A DNA stretch of 64,000 nucleotides from Methylocaldum sp035627495. GTDB lineage: Bacteria > Pseudomonadota > Gammaproteobacteria > Methylococcales > Methylococcaceae. How positions within the stretch are numbered: position 1 is the stretch's first letter; every line of letters begins with the position of its first letter. The stretch is taken from the NCBI RefSeq assembly GCF_035627495.1, contig NZ_DASPLO010000177.1, positions 20,052-84,051 of the forward strand. Reading direction: 5' to 3'. The notes under the pieces were generated by a model that ran no database searches, was not told the origin of the DNA, and was given only the letters and a program-made list of their open reading frames with translations. The translations under genes were made by a program, and so were the position numbers. Shown one piece after another: positions 52,725 through 62,462 of this stretch.

Positions 52725-53807
52725 ATGACTCATTCCACGTACTCCCGGACCAAGCTTATATACGCCCTGGTCGCTGTGGCCGCTTTAATCGTGCTTCTCA
52801 TGTGGATGCAGGGGAGCTTTGAGGACAAGGTGGAACCGGGGGTGAGCGAGGCCGTCGCGGATGGTGAGGTCGACAAAAATGCTCCCACGGCCAAGGTGGT
52901 TCGAAAGGACATCGAAAAAGCCTTTGCCTGGCCCGGTACCGTTGCAGCGCGGACGGTCGCGCAGATCGCTCCCAAGATTCCCGGCAGGATTCTGGAGATC
53001 CCCGTCCGTGCGGGCGAGCGCGTCAAGCAGGGCCAGGTGCTGGCGCGGCTCGACGCGCGGGAGACCCAAGCCCGTCTCGGTCAGGCTCGCGCCGCCTTGG
53101 CAGCGGCCGAGGCACAAGCCGGCCAGGCCCGTGCCGATGCCCGCCGGTTACAAAATCTCTACGACAAAGAGGCCGCGACCCGGCAGGATTTGGATGCCGT
53201 TCTGGCGACCGCGCAAACCGCCGAAGCGCGAGTTCGGGAAGCCAGGGATGCGATTCGCGAGGCGGAGTCGTCGCAGGCGGAAACCGTACTGCGCGCACCC
53301 TTTGACGGTGTAATCGTCGAACGCCGTCTGGAGCCTGGCGACATGGCATTGCCCGGCACGGCGATACTGGTTCTTCAGGAATCGCAGCGGCTTCGGATCG
53401 AGAGTGCCGTTCCGGCCCAATGCGCCGGTCTCGTCAAGATCGGCGACGAACTCAAGGTCCGCATCGCCAATCCGGAAAGCGAATTCAAGGCTGTGGTGGA
53501 TGAAATCCAGCCTGCCGCCGATCCCAAGACCCGGACAGTGCTGGTGAAAGCCCGTTTGCCGGAAGATTCGGGTGTGCAGCCCGGCGCATTCGGTTGGCTC
53601 TATCAATCCTGCGGTCAAGACGATGTGCTGCTGGTGCCGGTTTCCGCGGTGAACCGTGTTGGGCAACTCGAGAGTGTGCGGCTGTTGGTGGAGAATCACG
53701 CTCGGCTGCGCCATGTCCGCACTGGCAAGCGCCATGACGGGCAGATCGAAATCCTCTCGGGTCTCAAGGAAGGCGATACCGTGCTGCTTTCGGAGAACGG
53801 CCGATGA
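52725..53807 (+). CDS. RND efflux periplasmic adaptor (membrane fusion protein)
   Basis: 360 residues with an N-terminal membrane anchor (LIYALVAVAALIVLLMWM), lipoyl halves flanking a helical hairpin (RLDARETQARLGQARAALAAAEAQAGQ) and a beta-barrel region (LRAPFDGVIVERRLEPGDMALPG). Links the RND pump to the TolC-type channel. It overlaps the pump gene by 4 bp (ATGA). Confidence 0.93.
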   Translation: MTHSTYSRTKLIYALVAVAALIVLLMWMQGSFEDKVEPGVSEAVADGEVDKNAPTAKVVRKDIEKAFAWPGTVAARTVAQIAPKIPGRILEIPVRAGERVKQGQVLARLDARETQARLGQARAALAAAEAQAGQARADARRLQNLYDKEAATRQDLDAVLATAQTAEARVREARDAIREAESSQAETVLRAPFDGVIVERRLEPGDMALPGTAILVLQESQRLRIESAVPAQCAGLVKIGDELKVRIANPESEFKAVVDEIQPAADPKTRTVLVKARLPEDSGVQPGAFGWLYQSCGQDDVLLVPVSAVNRVGQLESVRLLVENHARLRHVRTGKRHDGQIEILSGLKEGDTVLLSENGR

Positions 53808-56800
53808 GCTTGGAAACCCCTGTCGAGCGAGGTTTGACCGCCCGCATCGTCGAGCTGTTCATCACCTCCAAGCTGTCGCTGCTCCTTCTGATCGCGTCCT
53901 TTCTGGCCGGGTTCGCCGCGCTGGTGCTGACGCCGCGCGAAGAAGAACCGCAGATCGTGGTGCCGGTGGCGGACGTCTTGATCAGCGTGCCGGGCGCCGG
54001 TGCCGAGGAAGTCGAAAAACTGGTCTCGACGCCGCTGGAGACCTTGCTGCGGGAAGTGGATGGCGTGGAATACGTTTATTCGGCGTCGCGGGAAGGCGAG
54101 GCCTTGGTGACTGTGCGCTTTTACGTCGGCGAAGACCGCGAGGACAGCCTGGTGAAGGTTTGGAACAAGCTGATGTCCAACCAGGACCGGATCCCGTCCC
54201 TCGTGAGCTCGTGGGCCGTGAAGCCGGTAGAAATCGATGACGTCCCGATCGTCACCTTGGCCTTGTCATCGAGCGATCCGGTCTACGATACGGCCGCGTT
54301 GCGCCGTTTGGCCGACGAGATGAAGGATAAGCTGGCCGTGGTGGAGGATGCCGGCAAGATCACCGTGGTTGGCGGAGAGCGCCGACGGGTCTTGGTTTAC
54401 CCCGATCCGGCGCGTTTGGCGGCGCACGGCGTAACCGTTCTGGACGTGATGCGGGCGTTGCAGGCCGCCAACATCAATCTGCAGGCGGGGACTTTCGAAC
54501 AGGCCAACCGCGCCGTCCGGCTCGAAGCCGGACCGTTTTTCACGAGCGGAGACGAGGTGGCCGGCACGCCGGTGGCTGGGCAAACCGGTAAACTGGTTTA
54601 TCTCCGAGACGTGGCGACGGTCACAGACGGTCCGGAGGAACCGGAGAGCTATACGCGGATCGGCTACGGGCCGGCGGCCGCCGAGAGTCCGCAGCTGGAT
54701 GAAACGGCAGCCGCCAAGCCCGGCGAAGAGCGCCAATCGGTCACTCTGGCTGTCGCCAAGCGGAAAGGCGCCAATGCCGTAGCGGTGGCCGAAGAGGTCA
54801 TCGAGGCGGCGAAAGGGCTGTACGGCACCGTCATTCCGGAGGACGTCACCGTCAACATCACCCGCAATTACGGCGAGACCGCCAATCACAAGGTCAACGA
54901 ACTGGTCAGGCACCTGTTCATCGCCATCGCCACGATCATCGTCCTTCTGGCCTTCGCATTGGGGCCGAAGGAGTCTTTCATCGTCGCCCTGGCGGTCCCG
55001 ATGACGCTGGGCGTGACCCTCTTGTGCGATCTCATCTTCGGCTACACCATCAACCGCGTGACCCTATTCGCGCTGATTCTGTCGTTGGGACTCCTGGTCG
55101 ACGATCCCATCGTCGACGTGGAAAACATCTTCCGCCATTTCAAGCTGCGCCGGGAACCGCCCCTGGAGGCCACTCTCACCGCAGTCGACGAGGTCCGTCC
55201 ACCCACCATCTTCGCGACCTTCACCGTCATCATTTCCTTTCTGCCGATGTTTTTCATCACCGGCATGATGGGGCCGTACATGGGGCCGATGGCTTTCAAC
55301 GTGCCGATCGCGATGCTGATGTCGCTCCTGGTGGCGTTCACCGTAACGCCCTGGGCGAGCTACTACCTCCTCAAGAGCGAATACGGCAAGGGCGAAGAAG
55401 CGTTCGATCTCAAGCAGAGTACGGTATACCGGTTTTATCACCGCACCCTAGGCGGACTCTTGACGACCTCCGGCCGGGCCAAGATTTTTCTATGGCTGGT
55501 GCTGGCGGCCTTCGTGGTCTCGGCCTTGCTGGCGGTCTTCCGCATCGTGCCGCTGAAATTATTGCCCTTCGACAACAAAAACGAACTGCAAATCGTCGTC
55601 GACATGCCGCGCGGCACCACCTTGGAAGAATCCGACGCGGCGGCACGGGCGCTCGGGGATTATCTCGCCACCGTCAACGAGGTGACCGATTTCGAGACTT
55701 ACGTGGGACTCGCTTCGCCCATGGACTTCAACGGTCTGGTGCGGCATTACTATCTGCGGCGGGAACCCCATCAGGCCGAGATTCGCATCAATCTGTTGCC
55801 CAAGGAGCGGCGCGAACAGCAATCCCACGAGATTGCCCTGCGTATCCGTCCCGATATCGAGCGGATCGCCCAGGCTTACGGCGCCAATGCCAAGATCGTC
55901 GAAACCCCGCCCGGTCCCCCGGTGCTGTCCACTTTCGTGGCCGAAGTGTACGGGCCTTTGGGCGCGGATTATTCCGACCTGGCTCGGGTCGCCGAAGGGG
56001 TAAAGCAGGATATAGTCGGGATAGAGGGTGTCGTGGGCGTGGACGACACCGTCGATGAGCCTCAGACCGTGGTTCGCTATCGGCTGGACCGGCAGCAGGC
56101 TGCGCTGCACGGCGTTACCGTGGCGGAGGTCGCGGAAACCCTCCGCGCAGCGTTGAATGGGGTTTCCGCCGGCGTCGTGCATGTTTCGTCCGAGCGCCAG
56201 CCGTTGGAAATCGTCATGCGGCTGCCACGCGCGGAGCGTTCCTCCGTAGCCGATCTGAATACGCTTCGGGTAAAAGGTCTGGACGGCTCGCTGGTGCCGC
56301 TGGGCGAGATCGGCCAGGCGATCGAGGAGCCGGCCGATCTGACGATTTATCATAAAGATCTCAGGCGCCTGAGTTACGTTACCGCGGAAATGGCGGGCAG
56401 GAGTCCAGTGGAAGCCGTGTTCGACTGGTGGGACATCGAAGAGGAAAAGCCGTTGCCCGAGGGCTATACGGTCGATCTGGCCGGGGAAGGGGAGTGGAAG
56501 ATTACGGTGGATGTATTCCGCGATCTGGGGCTCGCTTTCGGCGCGGCCCTGCTCATGATCTATGTGCTGCTGGTGGCGCAGACGGGGTCCTTAGGGATGC
56601 CGCTCATCATCATGGTAGCCATTCCCCTGACCGTCATCGGCATCATGCCCGGCTTTGCGCTGCTCAACTTGTTGTTCACCGAGCCGGTGGCCGGGTTCGG
56701 CAATCCCATCCTGTTCACCGCCACCGCCATGATCGGCATGATCGCCCTGGCCGGCATCGTAGTGCGCAACTCCATCATCCTCATCGACTTCATCGAGCGG

Positions 56801-57034
56801 TTGCGGGGCCAGGGCGAAACCCTCATTGATGCCCTCATCGAAGCCGGCGCCACCCGTCTCCGCCCCATCTTTCTCACCGCCGCTGCCGCGCTGTTCGGCT
56901 CTTTCGTCATCACCCTCGACCCCATCTTCTCCGGCCTCGCCTGGAGCTTCATCTTCGGCATCTTCGCCTCTACCGCGTTTTCCCTATATGTGGTGCCGGT
57001 GGTGTATTACCTGCTGAATCGGAAAGCTGTTTAG
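53804..57034 (+). CDS. RND-family multidrug/metal efflux pump
   Basis: 1076-residue inner-membrane transporter with the AcrB fold: 12 membrane helices and two large periplasmic loops. The proton-relay motif LSLGLLVDDPIVDVENIFRHF (adjacent Asp pair in helix 4) is present, as are FTVIISFLPMFFITGMMGPYMGPM and AGIVVRNSIILIDFIERL. The substrate cannot be read off. It is the third gene of the TolC-MFP-RND operon. Confidence 0.95.
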   Translation: MSLETPVERGLTARIVELFITSKLSLLLLIASFLAGFAALVLTPREEEPQIVVPVADVLISVPGAGAEEVEKLVSTPLETLLREVDGVEYVYSASREGEALVTVRFYVGEDREDSLVKVWNKLMSNQDRIPSLVSSWAVKPVEIDDVPIVTLALSSSDPVYDTAALRRLADEMKDKLAVVEDAGKITVVGGERRRVLVYPDPARLAAHGVTVLDVMRALQAANINLQAGTFEQANRAVRLEAGPFFTSGDEVAGTPVAGQTGKLVYLRDVATVTDGPEEPESYTRIGYGPAAAESPQLDETAAAKPGEERQSVTLAVAKRKGANAVAVAEEVIEAAKGLYGTVIPEDVTVNITRNYGETANHKVNELVRHLFIAIATIIVLLAFALGPKESFIVALAVPMTLGVTLLCDLIFGYTINRVTLFALILSLGLLVDDPIVDVENIFRHFKLRREPPLEATLTAVDEVRPPTIFATFTVIISFLPMFFITGMMGPYMGPMAFNVPIAMLMSLLVAFTVTPWASYYLLKSEYGKGEEAFDLKQSTVYRFYHRTLGGLLTTSGRAKIFLWLVLAAFVVSALLAVFRIVPLKLLPFDNKNELQIVVDMPRGTTLEESDAAARALGDYLATVNEVTDFETYVGLASPMDFNGLVRHYYLRREPHQAEIRINLLPKERREQQSHEIALRIRPDIERIAQAYGANAKIVETPPGPPVLSTFVAEVYGPLGADYSDLARVAEGVKQDIVGIEGVVGVDDTVDEPQTVVRYRLDRQQAALHGVTVAEVAETLRAALNGVSAGVVHVSSERQPLEIVMRLPRAERSSVADLNTLRVKGLDGSLVPLGEIGQAIEEPADLTIYHKDLRRLSYVTAEMAGRSPVEAVFDWWDIEEEKPLPEGYTVDLAGEGEWKITVDVFRDLGLAFGAALLMIYVLLVAQTGSLGMPLIIMVAIPLTVIGIMPGFALLNLLFTEPVAGFGNPILFTATAMIGMIALAGIVVRNSIILIDFIERLRGQGETLIDALIEAGATRLRPIFLTAAAALFGSFVITLDPIFSGLAWSFIFGIFASTAFSLYVVPVVYYLLNRKAV

Positions 57035-57433
57035 GTATTGGGCGCGATAGCGAGCGGGAATTGTGCCGTCCGCGTTCTTTATTCGGTTAGTTACCGGTTT
57101 ACCGGTTGGTTTCGCGCGGGATGACTGGCGCGTAAGAAAATGTCCTTTGTCTCACCTGCCGCCTGCTTACCGGCCATGCGAAGGATAGCGTCTTCCCGGC
57201 CGTCATTGGAGCGAAGCCCGGATTACCCCGTGAACCGCCGACACGGCAAAACGCCATCGTGCCGGGACGTCGGGTGTTGATCCGGAATTTTCCGAGTCAC
57301 TTGTAGTCGAAATTCAGGACGCTCGCTTGCCAAATGCTACGTCACGGCCGAACTGCCGATCAGGGGTAAGCGTCGGCAACACCGGACTTGGATAGAGAAA
57401 AAGGATCTCCAAGACCAACGACAGGGAGAAACG
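57035..57433. other. Intergenic region after the RND operon
   Basis: 399 bp. It shows only short palindromes (for example TTACCGGTTTACCGGT near 57090-57110). There is no recognisable gene, terminator or RNA. The AGGGAGAA just before 57434 is the next gene's ribosome site. Confidence 0.5.
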
Positions 57434-58123
57434 ATGGCGCAGGACGACAGCACCGAATCCGACAGAGTCGCGTTCCCCGCAGAGGGCACGGCGCAACGTC
57501 AAACTTCTCTGCCATTCAAATATTGGTTGGACATCGCCAGCGCCATCCTGCTGTCGGTTGCGGCTTTGGCTTCGTCGTGGGCCGGTTACCAGTCCAAACG
57601 CTGGAGCGGCGTCCAGTCGGCCAACTACAACACTTCCTCCACACTGTGGGTCCAATCGTCCCGAGTCGCAACGTTCGCCTATCTTTACCGATCCATCGAC
57701 CTGGAGCTTTTCATCGAGTGGCTCAATGCCTATAAGGACGGCGACGCAGAACGGGCGAGATTCTTCGAACAGCGATTTCGACCCGAATTCAGGCCGGCTT
57801 TCGAAGCCTGGGTGGCCAGCCAGCCACTGGAAAATGCTGCCGCACCCAGCTCTCCCTTCGTCCTGCCGGAGTACCGCCTGGAACTTTCTGACCGGGCCGC
57901 GCAATTGGAACAGGAAGCGGGGACGGCTTCCGATCATGCCCAAGCCGCCAACCAACAAGGCGATGACTATGTGCTCAGCACGGTCATCTTTTCCGCCACT
58001 CTGTTCTTCACCGGCATCGCCGCCCATTTCAGTAAGTTCCGTGTCCGCGTCGCGTTGCTGATTATCGCTGGGGTGATGGCCTTGGTGGGGGTGGCCCAGT
58101 TAGCGACATATCCGGTTAGGTAG
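57434..58123 (+). CDS. Membrane protein of unknown function
   Basis: 229 residues with a hydrophilic N-terminus, one membrane helix (about 38-55, ASAILLSVAALASSWAGYQS), a helical soluble stretch (about 60-175) and two C-terminal membrane helices (STVIFSATLFFTGIAAHFS and VALLIIAGVMALVGVAQLA). The layout resembles DUF4337-type proteins, but I do not recognise the family with confidence. A patatin gene follows 103 bp later on the same strand. Confidence 0.8.
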   Translation: MAQDDSTESDRVAFPAEGTAQRQTSLPFKYWLDIASAILLSVAALASSWAGYQSKRWSGVQSANYNTSSTLWVQSSRVATFAYLYRSIDLELFIEWLNAYKDGDAERARFFEQRFRPEFRPAFEAWVASQPLENAAAPSSPFVLPEYRLELSDRAAQLEQEAGTASDHAQAANQQGDDYVLSTVIFSATLFFTGIAAHFSKFRVRVALLIIAGVMALVGVAQLATYPVR

Positions 58124-58226
58124 AAGGGGGAAGCGACTTGACCGGTTCTCGGCAAATGGGGAAACCAGGACGAAGGCACAACCTTGTTCGCCATCTTCTT
58201 AAAGCGTTTTCGGAGGACTTTTCCCG

Positions 58227-59333
58227 ATGAAACCTAAAATCGCCATCGCCTGCCAGGGAGGCGGAAGCCAGACCGCCTTTACGGCCGGTGTATTCAAAGC
58301 CCTTGCGGAAAACAACGTTCAGGATCATTTCAACATCGTCAGCATCAGCGGAACCTCGGGCGGCGCCATCTGCGGTTTTATGTTTTGGTACGCCATAAAA
58401 CGCGAGGAAAACCCCTTTTGTAAGCGGGTTTTGGATTTCTGGAACGATAATACCGCCAGAACGTATCAGGAACGTCTTTTCAATAATGCCGTTATCCACT
58501 CGCTTTATTTAGCTGGAAAGGGACTGATACCCCAGTACAACTTAAGTCCCTCTTCTCCGATGGCAAAGAGTTCTTTTTCGGTTGCCACTTTCGGTATCCG
58601 GGACGAATTCACGGATCTTCAGACACTGCTGGAAACCCATATCGATGCTCAGGAACTGGCCGCTATGGGCCAGCAACCGGAGCCGCCGATTCTGATCATC
58701 GGCGCTTGCAACGTGCTTACCGGCCGATTGCACAAGTTCAGTTCATACCTTGAGCCAATCAAAATCGAACATCTCCTTGCCTCGGCTTGCGTTCCAAACA
58801 TCTTTCCGGCGGTATCGATTGGCGAGATGGCCTATTGGGATGGGCTGTTTTCCGATAATCCGCCGATTTCTACCTTGATCGACCCTCGATTTGTCGGATC
58901 TCGAAATGTTCCCAATGAAATTTGGGCGATAAAAATCAATCCAACGACAGCCGACGAAATTCCGGTCGCGCCAGACGACATTCTTGATCGCCATAACGAA
59001 TTAACGGGCAACATATCCTTATTTCACAGCCTGCGCCAAATCGAGCGGATCAATGATTTCATCATCTCGGGTGCGTTTAAGGACGAGTTTTTGGCCAATT
59101 ACGATATCAAGGAACCGATAAAGATCCCCCGGTCGTTTCCCGATGATCCGGACGCGCCCTACCATATTCCACGAATAGAGATGTCGGTCGAATTGGCGAA
59201 AAGCCTGAATTATGAAAGCAAACTCGATCGCAGCCCCGAACATATCGACCGTCTCATTCAGGATGGCGAAGGTCAAGGAAAGCGGTTTTTGCAAACGCGG
59301 TTAGAGCAAATGGATACTCGACAGCAGAATTAA
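58227..59333 (+). CDS. Patatin-like phospholipase
   Basis: 368 residues, cytosolic or membrane-peripheral lipid acyl hydrolase. Ser-Asp dyad motifs are visible: oxyanion loop QGGGSQTAFTAG, nucleophile elbow GTSGGAICG (Ser near residue 49) and YWDGLFSDNPP with the catalytic Asp (DG motif). The C-terminal part contains a helical region typical of bacterial patatins near PHA or secreted-lipase systems. The substrate is unknown. Ribosome site GGAGG precedes ATG 58227. Confidence 0.9.
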   Translation: MKPKIAIACQGGGSQTAFTAGVFKALAENNVQDHFNIVSISGTSGGAICGFMFWYAIKREENPFCKRVLDFWNDNTARTYQERLFNNAVIHSLYLAGKGLIPQYNLSPSSPMAKSSFSVATFGIRDEFTDLQTLLETHIDAQELAAMGQQPEPPILIIGACNVLTGRLHKFSSYLEPIKIEHLLASACVPNIFPAVSIGEMAYWDGLFSDNPPISTLIDPRFVGSRNVPNEIWAIKINPTTADEIPVAPDDILDRHNELTGNISLFHSLRQIERINDFIISGAFKDEFLANYDIKEPIKIPRSFPDDPDAPYHIPRIEMSVELAKSLNYESKLDRSPEHIDRLIQDGEGQGKRFLQTRLEQMDTRQQN

Positions 59334-59689
59334 GCCATTCTCGATTCGAGCCCGTGCAGGTACTTCGAGGATGAATCGCCGATGCACCGTTTTCTGCGGC
59401 TCGCCGCCGCCATCCTGTCCGCTGTCGAGGTTGTGCCGAAACGGCCGAAGCCCAAAACGCCGCAGCAACCGCGTAGCAAGCGGGGGCAGCAGCAACTCGC
59501 GCAAACGCGGCTGTAGTATTAGCCACGGGGGATTTGGCATGGAGCAACCCGCCTGCCAACGGCCTATAAGATCGAAGATATGGAGCGATAACTGCAACAG
59601 ATTGTAGACAACGGGCAACAAAATTTCGTGCAGATATGAACTAATGGGTCACCTGGCTGTCAATATGTAAGAGTTCTTCCTCCTCTTGA
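59334..59689. other. Intergenic region with no clear gene
   Basis: About 355 bp after the patatin gene. One 44-codon frame at 59382-59516 is rich in Lys, Arg, Pro and Gln and could be a remnant, but nothing supports it. No RNA gene is seen. The stretch ends in a strong terminator. Confidence 0.5.
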
Positions 59690-59713
59690 CCCACCACATG
59701 GTGGGTTTTTTTT
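59690..59713 (+). terminator. Rho-independent terminator
   Basis: Perfect stem CCCACCA-CA-TGGTGGG (59690-59705) followed by eight T (59706-59713). It would stop rightward transcription about 360 bp after the patatin gene. Confidence 0.8.
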
Positions 59714-59774
59714 GTCTTCAGGAATTGTCGGAAGACGTGGCGGATAGAAAGCGGGACGGGGGTTTCCTCGGCCA

Positions 59775-60056
59775 TCAATCGTCTCTTGCGCCAAATGCGG
59801 CAAACGGGAAGGGCATGCGGTCAGTGCTGTAGGACATGAAAAGCATCATGCTATAGATCCAAGATGAGAGTGCCTCACCCCATTTCACACCACGCCGGGT
59901 TGCCCGGCCGGTAAACAGATGGGCGATGAACTGGAACAGCACCACGGCCCATAGGATAAAACGTACGATGCCGAAAAGCGCAAAAAATAGCGCCATAAAT
60001 AACAACCGTTTAAAGGCGTTCATGCTGATTTGATTGTTGTCGATCGGGTCTTTCAT
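59775..60056 (-). CDS. DUF4389 family small membrane protein
   Basis: 93 residues: MNAFKRLLFMALFFALFGIVRFILWAVVLFQFI forms one or two membrane helices, followed by the family segment LFTGRATRRGVKWGEALSSWIYSMMLFMSYSTDRMPFPF. Function unknown. I start at ATG 60056, the natural start before the helices; an upstream in-frame ATG reaching 60131 lacks family support. Confidence 0.82.
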   Translation of the reverse strand: MKDPIDNNQISMNAFKRLLFMALFFALFGIVRFILWAVVLFQFIAHLFTGRATRRGVKWGEALSSWIYSMMLFMSYSTDRMPFPFAAFGARDD

Positions 60057-60220
60057 AAAAACAATAAGAAACACAATGGGTCTATTCAAAAGGATATTGC
60101 CAACAGCCGAGTGTGCAGCAGTTTGTGACATTGGGCTGCGAATTTATGATCCAACCGCCGCCGCCGTCAGTCAATTTGCTCCGGAAGTTAGCGGTCAAGG
60201 ATTTTAGGAGGGTCGTCATC

Positions 60221-60757
60221 ATGGAACAACTATTTTCAGCTAAGAAAAATAGCATTGCCACTTCTTCACGCTCATCGGGTGGTTTGCGCGTCATCGCGAT
60301 GGTCGAGTTAAGCAAGGGTGTGCTGATCTTGCTAGCGGGATTCGGGCTTCTCTCCCTTATCCATCATGATGCGCAGCAGGTGGCCGAGGAGATTGTCCGC
60401 CATTTTCATCTCAACCCGGCCAGCCGATATCCGCGGATTTTCGTCAATCTAATGGAGCGGCTTTCGGATAAAAGGCTTTGGTTTTTTGCGGGTTTCGCAT
60501 TTATTTACAGCAGCCTGCGGTTTATCGAGGCTTATGGATTATGGCGAAGACGGCGATGGGCAGAGTGGTTTGCAGTGGCGAGCGGCGCCATCTATGTGCC
60601 CATAGAGCTTTACGAGCTACTGGCCGGAGTCTCGTGGATCAAGATTCTGACTTTCGTCGTCAATGTAGGGATCGTCGCTTATATTGGCCTCTCTCTATGG
60701 CAATCCCAAAAGGATAGGCTGAGTATGTCGGCTTGTGGCGAAGCGACTGAAGAGTAA
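60221..60757 (+). CDS. DUF2127 family membrane protein
   Basis: 178 residues with about four membrane helices: GLRVIAMVELSKGVLILLAGFGLLSLI, WFFAGFAFIYSSLRFIEAYGLWRRRRWAEWFAVASGAIYVPIELYEL and a final helix. This matches DUF2127. The function is unknown. ATG 60221 has an AGGAGGG 8-10 bp upstream and is preferred over longer starts. It is divergent from the DUF4389 gene. Confidence 0.85.
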   Translation: MEQLFSAKKNSIATSSRSSGGLRVIAMVELSKGVLILLAGFGLLSLIHHDAQQVAEEIVRHFHLNPASRYPRIFVNLMERLSDKRLWFFAGFAFIYSSLRFIEAYGLWRRRRWAEWFAVASGAIYVPIELYELLAGVSWIKILTFVVNVGIVAYIGLSLWQSQKDRLSMSACGEATEE

Positions 60758-60786
60758 ATGCTTGAGAAAAGGAAGGTGGGCGAATA

Positions 60787-60860
60787 TGGAGCGGGTGATG
60801 GGAATCGAACCCACGCCTGAGGCTTGGGAAGCCGCCGTTCTACCATTGAACTACACCCGC
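60787..60860 (-). tRNA. tRNA-Gly (anticodon CCC)
   Basis: 74 nt including encoded CCA (60787-60789 on the complement). Acceptor GCGGGTG/CACCCGC, D arm GTTC/GAAC, T arm GTGGG-TTCGATT-CCCAT. The anticodon loop reads TTCCCAA, giving CCC for GGG codons. The anticodon stem GCGGC/GCCTC has one mismatch (second pair, C opposite T). The gene is otherwise complete. Confidence 0.93.
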
Positions 60861-61034
60861 TTATCGGTGTCATGCTGATTTTAAGCGTTTTCGCCGGCCT
60901 GGATCAATCTCCTCGAGTCATTTGATCCGTCTATTAATAGGTTGGTTGCCTAAGATCGATTGCGTGTTTGGCCCGCTCCGAATCCGTGGCATCATGGTAC
61001 TCAACCAAAACCGGCACAGTTTTGGGGAGGAAAA

Positions 61035-62462
61035 ATGGGACAAGAGATAGCGAAAGCCCAGTTCTCCGATACCGACTTCGATAATTTTCGCCAGCGCCTG
61101 GGAGAAGAAACGGCGTTGCTCAGCCGCTACGTTCGTGAGGGACGTTGTTCGTCGCAGGGGCCGATCACCGGTTTCGAGCTGGAAGCATGGCTGGTGGACC
61201 CGGACATGAATCCCGCTCCGGTCAATGCCGCGTTTCTCGAGGCTTTCAATGGCGAGCTCGCCTGTCCGGAACTCGCTAAATTCAATGTGGAGTTCAATAG
61301 CACACCGCAATTCGTGCGAGGAGAGGTGCTTTCGCGGGTTCATTCCGATTTGGCCGATCTGTGGCGCAGGGCCTACATGGCGGCGGAATCGCTAGGCGTC
61401 AATCTTTTGGCGATCGGAATACTGCCTACCGTACCCGCGGCGGCGCTCAATCTGAGCAATATTTCCGAGTTGAACCGATTTCGGGCGCTAAACGAGCAGA
61501 TTCTGTCGGCACGTCGCCAGCAGCCTTTGAAACTGGACATTTCCGGCCATCAGCATCTCACGCTTGAACACCAGGATGTGATGTTGGAAGCGGCGGCGAC
61601 ATCTTTTCAGATTCATCTCCAAGTTCCGCTCGAAAGGGTTCGGGATTATTTCAATACCGCGATTCTAATCTCTGCGCCGCTGGTGGCTGTTTCCGCCAAT
61701 TCGCCTTTTTTGTTTGGCAAGGATCTGTGGTCGGAAACGCGGATTCCGCTGTTCGAGCAAGCCGTTGATTCCGGCGGTTACCGGGATGCTAGCCATGGCC
61801 CCTTGCATCGGGTCGGTTTCGGTAGCGATTATGCCCGTAGCGCTATTAGCGAGGTTTTCGAGGAGAATTTACAGCATTATCCGGTTTTGCTGCCGATACT
61901 GTCGGAGACGCCGCCCGAGCAGTTCGCCCATTTGCGATTGCACAACGGCACCATCTGGCGCTGGAATCGACCGCTGATCGGTTTCGATCCCGACGGTCGC
62001 CCCCATATCCGAGTCGAGCATCGCGTCATTCCGGCGGGACCGAGCATTGTGGACATGGTTGCCAACGCCGCTTTTTTTTATGGTTTGATCGAATGCCTGG
62101 CCAACGAGCAGAGCGGGCCGCCGATCCCATTTGCTCAGGCCAAGGATAATTTTCATCAGGCGGCGCGATACGGCTTGGATGCGCACATGGTTTGGCAAAA
62201 TGGCGAGAAGCTACCGCTTCGATCATGGCTGCTGCATGAACTGCTTCCAAAAGCGGAATTCGGTTTAAAGCGATTGGGGCTGGCGGAGGCGGATATCGCG
62301 TATTATTTAGGCATCGTCCAGCAGCGGGCGTTGTCCGGCCAGACCGGCAGCGAATGGCAGCGCCGTTTCATAGCGAAATATCCCGGGGAGTTTTCAATTA
62401 TGACTCGCGAGTACCTGAAACGTCAGAAGAGCGGAGAGCCGGTTCATCAATGGCCGCTCTGA
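61035..62462 (+). CDS. Glutamate-cysteine ligase family 2 (YbdK/GCS2-like) protein
   Basis: 475 residues of the GCS2 carboxylate-amine ligase family. Motifs are GFELEAWLVD (metal-binding Glu), ELAKFNVEFNSTPQFV, DISGHQHLTLEHQDV and HIRVEHRVIPAGPSIVDMVANAAFF. ATP-dependent ligation of glutamate or another acid to an amine is expected; true glutathione synthesis is not shown. ATG 61035 has GGGGAGG upstream. It overlaps the following M14-type gene by 13 bp, so the two act together. Confidence 0.85.
   Translation: MGQEIAKAQFSDTDFDNFRQRLGEETALLSRYVREGRCSSQGPITGFELEAWLVDPDMNPAPVNAAFLEAFNGELACPELAKFNVEFNSTPQFVRGEVLSRVHSDLADLWRRAYMAAESLGVNLLAIGILPTVPAAALNLSNISELNRFRALNEQILSARRQQPLKLDISGHQHLTLEHQDVMLEAAATSFQIHLQVPLERVRDYFNTAILISAPLVAVSANSPFLFGKDLWSETRIPLFEQAVDSGGYRDASHGPLHRVGFGSDYARSAISEVFEENLQHYPVLLPILSETPPEQFAHLRLHNGTIWRWNRPLIGFDPDGRPHIRVEHRVIPAGPSIVDMVANAAFFYGLIECLANEQSGPPIPFAQAKDNFHQAARYGLDAHMVWQNGEKLPLRSWLLHELLPKAEFGLKRLGLAEADIAYYLGIVQQRALSGQTGSEWQRRFIAKYPGEFSIMTREYLKRQKSGEPVHQWPL

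Noticed and set aside
55024..56058. 344-codon open frame on the plus strand
   Set aside because: Shifted frame inside the RND pump gene, with Arg/His-rich random-looking composition.
59382..59516. 44-codon Lys/Pro/Gln-rich frame
   Set aside because: Considered as a transposase remnant, but too short and without recognisable motif.
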